From: Flaccisagitta enflata
Lineage: Eukaryota; Chaetognatha; Sagittoidea; Aphragmophora
NCBI GenBank assembly: GCA_965153355.1
Contig: OZ231126.1
Location: forward strand, 29,388,001-29,452,000
Length of the DNA stretch: 64,000 nucleotides
Reading direction: 5' to 3'
The position numbers and the translations under genes are program-made. Each line of letters opens with the position of its first letter. The stretch's first letter is position 1. This document shows, in pieces, positions 1 through 64,000 of this stretch. The notes beneath the pieces are model-generated. The model saw only the letters and a program-made list of their open reading frames with translations, searched no databases and had not been told where the DNA came from.

Positions 1-104
1 AAATGTATCGCAGTCTTCATATCACTTATGACGGCGACATGAGCCACACCTCCAATCGAGCCGACAGAGCAGCTGCCAAAGCCACCAATCGGCTTTTTAC
101 AGTA

Positions 105-1535
105 TAGGCAATTTCTCCTATAAACCGGGCCGGCCAAAATCAAGCGCCTGATTGAGTTAACATTGAAAAAAATAACATAATTCAATGATAGTTGCATCTA
201 TCAGCTTGAAATTTTGGTTGCAGGCTCAGAATTTGATACTCTTTCAAGTCATAATGAAAAAATCACTTGAAGTCTTGAACTGTGTTTAATTATATAAATT
301 TTTGTGAGAAACAGTGTGACATAGTGTGACAAAGTGATAACTCGATAGGACACTTTCTTAAAAAAATCAATATCTCCGGGTAGAAATGACATAAAGTTCT
401 GAAATTTGGCATGTAACCTGGATTATGTCTTTACTTGACAGGGGAAAAAAAAATTTAACATCATACTTAAAAATATTTTTTTTTAATGTATTGTATATTA
501 CAGTATCAAGATGAGATATTTATTCATTTTTAACAAATCAACTATGAACGAAATTTTTGCGTAGTAGATCACAGCGCAATCTGTAGTGATATTAATGCCC
601 CGGGGAATTCCCTGGGAATTCCCCCGTTACAATTATTCATAAGTGAACCGTGCATAGTCTAAAAATGTCAGAGTTTGATCTTGGGGGAAATTCCCTGGGG
701 AATCCCCCAATTAGACTAACTCATTTCTAAACTAAATGGGGCATATGCCTCGTTAAGTCCCCAATTAGTCCCTGAAGATTTTCACGATAGAAATCGACCT
801 GAAGAAAGCCACTGAAAAAAGGGTTAACTGATTTTTGACGAAGCATTTTTGATTAAACAAAACTAAACTGAATGGGGCATATGCCCTGTTAAGTCCCCGT
901 TTAGTCCCTGAATCATTTTTTTCACTAACTTTTAACGGGGCATACAACCGGGCATATTCAAACTTTCACTTTTTTTTACCGGGGATATTGGGGCTTATGC
1001 CCGGGGCATTAATGTCACTTTTTTGTACTACAGATTGCGCTGTGGCATATGCCCCGTTGAGTCCCCATTTAGTCCCTGAAGATTTTCACGATAGAAATTG
1101 ACCTGAAGAAAGCCACTGAAAAAAGTTTACTGATTTTTGACGAAGCATTTTTGATTAAACAAAACTAAACTAAATGGGGCATATGCCCTGTTAAGTCCCT
1201 GTTTAGTCCCTGAATCATTTTTTTCACTAATTTTTAACGGGGCATAGAACCGGGCATATTTAAACTCTAACTTTTTTTTACCGGGGACATTGGGGCTTTT
1301 GCCCGGGGCATTAATGTCACTTTTTTTTACTACAAATTGCGCTGTGTAGATGTCCATCAGTCACCATCAAATTTTTGATGCTTCTTTAGGGATAGCAATG
1401 GTACAAAAATAACCTATCGTTGGAAAGGTTTGACAATTTTTTCATGTTTTTATCATATTAGATATGAAGTGTGACACAAGTGTGACAGGAAAAATAGGCT
1501 GTTTTGGCTCTACTTTTGGCCACCTATAGGATTCT
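105..1535. mobile_element. Old TIR element split by a younger insertion
   Basis: Ends resemble the left-only element at 12793-13592 (ATTTCTCCTATAAACCGG at the left end; a degraded complement, CACCTATAGGATTC, near 1520). Internal sequence around 300-460 is the reverse complement of 13260-13400, including the phrase around a stretch of Ts and GACATAACC. It has no coding capacity. It lies 3' of ClC exon 12, within what should be the next ClC intron. Confidence 0.5.
570..1346. mobile_element. TIR element with 5-bp TSD and RSS-heptamer-like ends
   Basis: Begins CACAGCGCAATCTGTAGT and ends with the complement ACTACAAATTGCGCTGTG. It is flanked by TAGAT at 565-569 and 1347-1351. Inside, a unit of about 305 bp (GGGGCATATGCC... 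to ...GATTGCGCTGTGG) occurs twice in tandem (about 735-1043 and 1044-1346), so the right terminal repeat is present twice. Rich in CCCCGGGG/GGGGCAT motifs. Non-coding. A 5-bp TSD and CACAGYG start are shared with Transib elements, but assignment is tentative. Confidence 0.6.
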
Positions 1536-1960
1536 TTTTTTGTGTGTGTACAACATTGAGGCCATGAGGGGGTCTGCCGGTGCTGGGCTCTCGACCAATC
1601 ATGCTAAAGAGCTAACTTAAATGGTTAACAATTACACCCAACTTTCGAATTGAACCCTGCATGCGAGACTTATATAAATGAAATATTGCGTCATCTTATT
1701 TCAACTACACTAAGAGAGTTAGTTTTAAGTTGCGGACACGCAACTCTTTTGGAGGCTTTTCCCTTGGTGAACGAGTTGAAAAGTGGAAAAACCAGCATAT
1801 CAAATACTTTTTGTGCATGTTTGTGTGTGGGGGCACGGGGGTTGGGGTGTGGATGTGTGTGTGTTTAACTGTGTGTGTGTGTTTAAGTGTGTGCGTGCTT
1901 AAGTGTGTGCGTGCTTAAGTGTTGGCGTGCTTAAGTGTGTGCGTATTTAAGTGTGTGCGC

Positions 1961-2122
<162 letters not shown>

Positions 2123-2168
2123 AATGAGTAATGCGACTTTTCTTACACTGAAAGATAAGAAGACTAAC

Positions 2169-27623
<25,455 letters not shown>

Positions 27624-28025
27624 GATTTCAATTTTGGTTCATGCTTTTGATTCTCTTTTCTCTTGCTTAGTTTCCGTTGAAAAGGTACTTTCTTTAAAAT
27701 GTATATCTTTAAAAACTCAGTTGGTAAGATGATTTGGGGTTTTGAGATTGTTGATTGTCAATTTTGTTGATTCACGATGGTTTTTGACTTCGAGTTAGAA
27801 ACCAGTTTTGATCACTGACCGAGGGAAAGATCACAATTGAGTGATGAGCTAAACGCACACCCCCTTTTTTCCCCAAGTCTCATGCCGGCTTACATGACAT
27901 GGCAAAGCTTTGCATTTAAAAGTCGAACGAAGTTGAGGAGGTTATCTTGAGCGACAGGAGAGTGTCATCACTGTTTCCTCGACACCAATTTACTCACTCA
28001 TTACTTTTCTTTGAGTAGTTTTCAA
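27624..28025. promoter_or_regulatory. Presumed ClC promoter/leader region, left
   Basis: 400 bases directly upstream of the ClC start codon and free of repeats, unlike almost all other spacer here. No TATA or known motif can be asserted. Mirror 33583-33984 is nearly identical. Confidence 0.35.
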
Positions 28026-28145
28026 TTACTGAATCAAACTCCGAAGCTTGGCCTGGAGGAGGCTCGGTTCAGGAGAGTTTTGAGATTTCAGAGCTCGAAC
28101 ACTCTCTTCATTTGTTTTAACACTGGAATCGTCCCTTGCTGACAT
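28026..28145 (-). CDS. Small conserved ORF upstream of ClC, left copy
   Basis: A 39-residue frame starting MSARDDSSVK and ending LLQAKLRSLIQ, 403 bases upstream of ClC exon 1 and on the same strand. It is unchanged in the mirror copy. It could be an upstream ORF in the ClC leader, the last exon of another transcript, or chance. There is no homology I recognise. Confidence 0.25.
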   Translation of the reverse strand: MSARDDSSVKTNEESVRALKSQNSPEPSLLQAKLRSLIQ

Positions 28146-28210
28146 CTTTTTCTGTTGATTAAAAAAGAACAAGCCTCTCTTTAACCCGCTGGGGATATCT
28201 CTATTGAAAC

Positions 28211-28421
28211 TTTTTTTAGTTGCGGACACGCAACTCTACAAGTCCGTCCGTCCATCCATCCGTCCGTCCGTAGAAGTGATCGAGTGACAAGTGGAAAAAT
28301 GAGCGATTTGGATACTTCTTGTGTATGTATGATTGTATACGGAGTGGGGTTATGGGTGTGGATTGGGGTTGGATGCCCCTGCCCACCCTCCCGCAACGAT
28401 ATTGTGACCCCGCGTCACTCG
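28211..28421 (+). mobile_element. HINE-like element, GTGACCCCGCGTCAC end type
   Basis: TTTAGTTGCGGACACGCAAC start, (GTCC)n core, CTGCCCACCCTCCCGCAAC, GTGACCCCGCGTCAC end. Mirror 33191-33397. Confidence 0.75.
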
Positions 28422-28630
28422 TTTTTTTCTCTCTCTCTCTTTTTCCGAAATCAAGGCCAAGTCATGACTAATAAGTGTGCCTCGCTGATTGAAAATGAAT
28501 GTATGAATGAATGAATCTACGCTGAAGGCATGAAAGTAGTGAAGGTTTGCGCAAAAATCGGCTGTCAATGCCTGTCATGATTGTTTGAAAACGTTTGCGT
28601 AACCGACCGACAGACATACCGACCCACAGG

Positions 28631-29146
28631 CTTGGGCGCTTCGTATAGAAAAAAATTTGATTTTCTTCTTGTCCCGCTAACCCAATACGGAGTGAAAAAA
28701 ATCATGAAGATAACCATTTTCCTTTTCTCAAAATTCCTTCATCTTCCATTTTTGTTTTGACCTTAAAGTTTCCTCAGGTTTCCCAGAATTCAGCAGAATC
28801 CTGTGTAGTCTTGTTACAAAAGGACCAATTATTAGTTTTAGAAAATTGTGATTTTTGTAAAAATGAATTAAAATATCAGAGCATAAATTATAAAAGAGCT
28901 TGTGAAAAGGTAGATTAACAATTCTATAAAGAGTAGAAATTTGTAAAAGCTAATTCAAATAAGATCAGCATATTGTTTTATCCGACTGCAATATACAAAT
29001 TAGGCTCTTAAAAACAATTTTCTAAAAAACGGAAGATGAACAATTTTTGATAAAAGAAAAATGGTAAGGGTCCTAAAATTGGCCACTCCACATTAGGTAA
29101 AGAGGATGAAAAGAAATAAGCAACTTTTGCTATGTGAAGCACCCAA
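28631..29146. mobile_element. hAT-like MITE inserted in a HINE-like element
   Basis: TIR related to TTGGGTGCTTCACATAGC. 8-bp target CCCACAGG at 28623-28630 and 29147-29154. The flanks (28596-28622 and 29155-29203) are the two halves of a HINE-like copy with GTGCGTCCTCGCAC. 516 bp. Mirror 32468-32980 with CCTGTGGG at both sides. Confidence 0.85.
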
Positions 29147-29203
29147 CCCACAGGCAGATAGACCCACAGACACAGCCTCTTATAGATGTGCGAGGACGCA
29201 CTT

Positions 29204-29903
29204 AAAATGGATAGTTCAAAATATGTAAGTGTAAACTCCATTTAACAACACTTAATCGGCCGTACATTTATTTGTACATCGAAGATGATAGACAGCAGGA
29301 AAGTGAAACTAGAGAGCATGCTTCTTGACTTGGACAGCATAACATTGCAACCCAAAAAAAAAAAAAAAAGGACAACTATCCTTAAAGTTATCAAAAATTC
29401 CACCTCAAACCTTATCAAAGAGCGACTCAACAGATACAAATCAATAGCAAGAAAAACCCACTATTGTCAGCTATTTAAGAAATGTACAAGTGACAAGAAG
29501 AGTACCAGATTTGTGTGCTGAATTGTGACACTACATTCCTCACACCTATCTGATCTTCCCATTGTAAAATGCTCATAACATCCATAGCTTTAAATCAAGA
29601 TTTTCCCACCAATTGAGAAAAATCACCATTCTCTGAGTCAACCCCAAACTCTTGATTAAATAATCCAGAATTTGAACAAAATCACCAAAAGTTAAGTGAA
29701 TTATCAAAAGATAATGTAGTTACCAAAGGCAATGTTGTGAAGAAACCATACCCTAGAGGCAAAAATCGAGAGTCAACCTTACTGGGACCGCCGACATTCT
29801 CAACCAAAAACTATATGACTTGGACAACATTACATTGCAACCCAAAAGAATAGTGCACCCATTTCCAAACTAACAATATTCGCAAATAAACTTATCCCCT
29901 TTA

Positions 29904-29963
<60 letters not shown>

Positions 29964-30470
29964 AAGCTAATCATCCTCTGCGCATGGTGCCATGAGCACA
30001 TTTTGAATTTCAATGTATTCAGTCTTATTGTTAACAGATCTGATCGAATCTATGGAACCTATGGAAAGACAATTATCTCCCTGTTCGCTGATGAGGCGAT
30101 CCATTTTAGGCTTATACATGTAGCAGGCGTTCATATTTTGTAAACCTTCCGAGAGGCAAAAAATTTCCCTCTAAAGTTTCCGACCCACTTTGTCATTGCT
30201 CTCCTAACAATCTTTACGCTAAATAGCGTGCATAAATCAAAAGTCTCAACTTGTATTGGCCATGATATAGCTCTATTTGTGTAAAGCTTTTGAAAAATCA
30301 ATGTGAACCAACTAATAATCAATTTTTTTTTATACCTGACAAAATGCCGCTTTATTTTGTTATCTAACAAGAATTGAATCTAGCATTTCTTCTTTCTTTC
30401 ATTTCTTCCTTCCTTTTTTCCTTCTCGCCATCTTTCTTTCTTTCTTCCTTCCTTTCATTCTTTAATTCAT
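29204..30470. other. Arm-proximal spacer, no supported gene
   Basis: AT-rich. Contains a (GA)n at 29907-29960 (mirror (CT)n 31612-31697). Open frames of 78-79 codons at 29285-29521 and 30131-30370 are unchanged in the mirror, but both arms are nearly identical here, so that is weak evidence of coding. Confidence 0.5.
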
Positions 30471-30502
<32 letters not shown>

Positions 30503-30514
30503 TTTTTCTTTTTT

Positions 30515-30577
<63 letters not shown>

Positions 30578-30609
30578 CTTTTTCTCTCTCTTTTTCATTC
30601 TTTCTCTCT

Positions 30610-30664
<55 letters not shown>

Positions 30665-30985
30665 CTCTTTCTTATTTTCTTTTTCTTTCTTTCTCAGTCT
30701 CTCTGTCTGTCTCTCTGTCTCTCTGTGTATCTGTCTGTCGGTCTGTCCGTCTGTCAGTTGATCAAATCCTTTCTTTTTTATGATTTTATTTTTGACCTCT
30801 GCTCCTGCCCAAATGGTCTGGTGACCTCATTTGGGCAGCAGATATGCAATGAGTCATAAAATCATAAAAAAGTGAAGTGTGACCAACCAACCATTTGAAC
30901 AGACAGATATTCACATTGTGACAAAGCATTATAAGTCACGTGCTATGTGCACCAAAAGTAAGGAAAAGAAATAAGAAATGAAAAA

Positions 30986-31030
<45 letters not shown>

Positions 31031-31041
31031 AAAAGAAAGAA

Positions 31042-31069
<28 letters not shown>
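30471..31069. repeat. Asymmetric spacer at palindrome centre
   Basis: Between the well-matched arms lie a (TTTC)n tract (about 30470-30690), two degraded HINE-like fragments in inverted orientation, and a (GAAA)n tract (about 30985-31074). The symmetry point is an 11-bp perfect stem, CTGCCCAAATG at 30805-30815 and its complement at 30828-30838, with a 12-base loop. ATGATTTTAT (30780-30789) and its complement (30856-30865) extend the symmetry. Outside this hairpin the two halves of the spacer match poorly. A simple hairpin read-through artefact would not give such a spacer. Confidence 0.8.
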
Positions 31070-31073
<4 letters not shown>

Positions 31074-31609
31074 ATGAATTAAAGATAGAAAAGAGTCATA
31101 CATCGATGGAAAAGAAATACGTAGAAGATGGCGAGAAGGAAAAAAGGAAGGAAGAAATGAAAGAAAGAAGAAATGCTAGATTCAATTCTTGTTAGATAAC
31201 AAAATAAAGCGGCATTTTGTCAGGTATAAAAAAAAATTGATTATTAGTTGGTTCACATTGATTTTTCAAAAGCTTTACACAAATAGAGCTATATCATGGC
31301 CAATACAAGTTGAGACTTTTGATTTATGCACGCTATTTAGCGTAAAGATTGTTAGGAGAGCAATGACAAAGTGGGTCGGAAACTTTAGAGGGAAATTTTT
31401 TGCCTCTCGGAAGGTTTACAAAATATGAACGCCTGCTACATGTATAAGCCTAAAATGGATCGCCTCATCAGCGAACAGGGAGATAATTGTCTTTCCATAG
31501 GTTCCATAGATTCGATCAGATCTGTTAACAATAAGACTGAATACATTGAAATTCAAAATGTGCTCATGGCACCATGCGCAGAGGATGATTAGCTTGGGAA
31601 ACTATTATA

Positions 31610-31703
<94 letters not shown>

Positions 31704-33462
31704 CTATTAAAGGGGATAAGTTTATTTGCGAATATTGTTAGTTTGAAAATGGGTGCACTATTCTTTTGGGTTGCAATGTAATGTTGTCCAAGTCATATAG
31801 TTTTTGGTTGAGAATGTCGGCGGTCCCAGTAAGGTTGACTCTCGATTTTTGCCTCTAGGGTATGGTTTCTTCACAACATTGCCTTTGGTAACTACATTAT
31901 CTTTTGATAATTCACTTAACTTTTGGTGATTTTGTTCAAATTTGGATTACTTTAATCAAGAGTTTGATGGGTTGACTCAATTAACTTAGTGATTTTTCTC
32001 AGTGGTGGGAAAAATCTTAGTTAAAGCTATGGATGTTATGAGCATTTTACAATGGGAAGATCAGATAGGTGTGAGGAATGTAGTGTCACAATTCAGCACA
32101 CAAATCTGGTACTCTTCTTGTCACTTGTACATTTCTTAAATAGCTGACAATAGTGGGTTTTTCTTGCTATTGATTTGTATCTGTTGAGTCGCTCTTTGAT
32201 AAGGTTTGAGGTGGAATTTTTGATAACTTTAAGGATAGTTGTCCTTTTTTTTTTTTTTTTGGGTTGCAATGTTATGCTGTCCAAGTCAAGAAGCATGCTC
32301 TCTAGTTTCACTTTCCTGCTGTCTATCATCTTCGATGTACAAATAAATGTACGGCCGATTAAGTGTTGTTAAATGGAGTTTACACTTACATATTTTGAAC
32401 TATCCATTTTAAGTGCGTCCTCGCACATCTATAAGAGGCTGTGTCTGTGGGTCTATCTGCCTGTGGGTTGGGTGCTTCACATAGCAAAAGTTGCTTATTT
32501 CTTTTCATCCTCTTTACCTAATGTGGAGTGACGATTTTAGGACCTTCCGTTTTCTTTTATCGAAATTGTTAACATCTTCCGTTTTTTAGAAAATTGTTTT
32601 TGAGAGCCTAATTTGTATATTGCAGTGGGATAAAATAATATGCTGATCTTATTTGAATTAGCTTTTACAAATTTCTACTCTTTATAGGATTGTTAATCTG
32701 CCTTTTCACGAGCTCTTTTGTAATTTATGCTCTGATATTCTAATTCATTTTTACAAAAATCACAATTTTCTAAAACTAATAATTGGTCCTTTTGTAACAA
32801 GACTACACAGGATTCTGCTGAATTCTGGGAAACCTGAGGAAACTTTAAGGTCAAAACAAAAATGGAAGATGAAGGAATTTTGAGAAAAGGAAAATGGTTA
32901 TCTTCATGATTTTTTTCACTCCGTATTGGGTTAGCGGGACAAGAAGAAAATCAAATTTTTTTCTATACGAAGCGCCCAAGCCTGTGGGTCGGTATGTCTG
33001 TCGGTCGGTTACGCAAACGTTTTCAAACAATCATGACAGGCATTGACAGCCGATTTTTGCGCAAACCTTCACTACTTTCATGCCTTCAGCGTAGATTCAT
33101 TCATTCATACATTCATTTTCAATCAGCGAGGCACACTTATTAGTCATGACTTGGCCTTGATTTCGGAAAAAGAGAGAGAGAGAAAAAAACGAGTGACGCG
33201 GGGTCACAATATCGTTGCGGGAGGGTGGGCAGGGGCATCCAACCCCAATCCACCCATAACCCCACTCCGTATACAATCATACATACACAAGAAGTATCCA
33301 AATCGCTCATTTTTCCACTTGTCACTCGATCACTTCTACGGACGGACGGATGGATGGACGGACGGACTTGTAGAGTTGCGTGTCCGCAACTAAAAAAGTT
33401 TCAATAGAGATATCCCCAGCGGGTTAAAGAGAGGCTTGTTCTTTTTTAATCAACAGAAAAAG

Positions 33463-33582
33463 ATGTCAGCAAGGGACGATTCCAGTGTTAAAACAAATGA
33501 AGAGAGTGTTCGAGCTCTGAAATCTCAAAACTCTCCTGAACCGAGCCTCCTCCAGGCCAAGCTTCGGAGTTTGATTCAGTAA
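33463..33582 (+). CDS. Small conserved ORF upstream of ClC, right copy
   Basis: Mirror of 28026-28145 with the same 39 residues; it ends 402 bases before the ClC start codon at 33985. The same caveats apply. Confidence 0.25.
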   Translation: MSARDDSSVKTNEESVRALKSQNSPEPSLLQAKLRSLIQ

Positions 33583-33984
33583 TTGAAAACTACTCAAAGA
33601 AAAGTAATGAGTGAGTAAATTGGTGTCGAGGAAACAGTGATGACACTCTCCTGTCGCTCAAGATAACCTCCTCAACTTCGTTCGACTTTTAAATGCAAAG
33701 CTTTGCCATGTCATGTAAGCCGGCATGAGACTTGGGGAAAAAAGGGGGTGTGCGTTTAGCTCATCACTCAATTGTGATCTTTCCCTCGGTCAGTGATCAA
33801 AACTGGTTTCTAACTCGAAGTCAAAAACCATCGTGAATCAACAAAATTGACAATCAACAATCTCAAAACCCCAAATCATCTTACCAACTGAGTTTTTAAA
33901 GATATACATTTTAAAGAAAGTACCTTTTCAACGGAAACTAAGCAAGAGAAAAGAGAATCAAAAGCATGAACCAAAATTGAAATC

Positions 33985-63389
<29,405 letters not shown>

Positions 63390-63480
63390 GTGAGGACTTT
63401 TTGCCGACTGTCCGATAGTCAGATAGCAAGGAGGAAAGCATTTAAACAAACAGAGGAAGGACGTGAAAGAAAGAATAGAA

Positions 63481-63846
63481 CAAGTGACGCGGGGTCACAA
63501 TGTCGTTGCGGACGGGTGGGCAGAGGCACCCAAACCCTATCCACACCCTAATCCCCACTCCCCTCACACCAACATACACAAAAAATATCTAAAACACTTG
63601 TTTTTCCACTTTGCGATTGGATCATTACCGACGGACTGACGGATCAACGGACAAAGCCTATTATAGAGTTGCGTGTCCACAATTAACAAGGCCGGATACA
63701 CGGCCAATACCAGCCGAGGATGGGTGGGCAGGGGCGGAAATGCGCGTTTTTGCACTTTCTCAACTCGATGATCTCTATGGACAAACGGACCGACCGACCG
63801 ACGGACGGACAAAGCCTCTTATAGAGTCGCTAGTCCGCGACTAAAA
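63481..63846 (-). mobile_element. Two adjacent HINE-like elements, right copies
   Basis: 63481-63685 and 63686-63846, mirrors of 4561-4777 and 4401-4562. Confidence 0.7.
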
Positions 63847-63919
63847 ATGAAAGGAGTTTTTAGAGAATTGAATTTGAGAGAATTGTTAATGTTAGCGTAA
63901 GTTTTTGAACCAATCCTCT

Positions 63920-64000
<81 letters not shown>
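63920..64000 (+). repeat. (CT)n at window end
   Basis: Expected to be the pyrimidine tract of ClC exon 9 in the right arm, by comparison with 4332-4390. Confidence 0.7.

Noticed and set aside
1-110. Short open frame at the left edge on the minus strand with Gly/Ser-rich residues, considered as the next ClC exon
   Set aside because: It does not match the expected continuation after SLTVIM (the MEAT/IEST region) and runs off the window.
29285-29521. 78-codon Lys-rich frame repeated at 32093-32329; also 30131-30370 with 31189-31428
   Set aside because: Identity between arms is expected here with or without coding; there are no splice sites, motifs or known homologs. Left as spacer.
30821-30822. 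Simple sequencing hairpin (missing-adapter) artefact as the cause of the palindrome
   Set aside because: Arms differ by insertions with target duplications and the centre is an asymmetric spacer; one molecule read twice would be nearly identical. A haplotype mis-join remains possible and is kept under findings.

Overview
This is nuclear DNA of a eukaryote. Genes have GT-AG introns, some over 12 kb long. The spacers are AT-rich and packed with microsatellites, and there are many short non-autonomous DNA transposons. The proteins recognised (a ClC-6/7-class chloride/proton exchanger and an extended-synaptotagmin-like SMP/C2 lipid-transfer protein) are pan-eukaryotic or animal-like. The interspersed repeats resemble the INE-1/mini-me/HINE elements known from invertebrates. 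An invertebrate or a close unicellular relative of animals is the best guess; I cannot name the species.

The dominant structure is one giant inverted repeat. The left arm (about 4.2-30.47 kb) reappears in reverse complement in the right arm (about 31.07 kb to the window end), around a 0.6-kb spacer at 30.47-31.07 kb. Each arm carries the same four genes, so there are two head-to-head copies of the locus. The ClC gene runs outward from the centre in both arms: minus strand on the left (exons 1-12 visible), plus strand on the right (exons 1-8 visible). Three smaller genes lie inside ClC introns on the opposite strand: an intronless SMP/C2 protein and a two-exon Cys/His protein in intron 4, and a three-exon single-pass membrane protein with a His-rich tail in intron 5. 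Gene models were built by hand; every ClC exon junction agrees in phase.

The arms are not identical. Older elements are shared: a nested transposon stack, a Tigger/pogo-like MITE, a hAT-like MITE and several HINE-like copies. Others occur in one arm only, with target duplications and a matching empty site in the other arm. Left-only are 5388-7206, 12793-13592 and 13843-14105. Right-only are 57383-57665, 61582-62908 and a 6.65-kb block at about 50.4-57.06 kb. So the two copies have had separate histories. They are either a real, fairly old palindromic duplication or two haplotypes joined in inverted orientation during assembly; the sequence alone cannot decide.

The outer left 4.2 kb (no partner within the window) holds ClC exons 9-12 (exon 9 ends at 4326) and a nested transposon. 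The right arm is cut by the window end inside a (CT)n tract that probably corresponds to 4332-4390. The most notable small-scale signals are: a HINE-like family whose two ends keep base complementarity through at least five different end sequences; tandem decayed copies of ClC exon 5 next to the real exon; a minisatellite built from the exon 9 donor site; and (CT)n microsatellites serving as 3' splice-site pyrimidine tracts, with very different lengths in the two arms.
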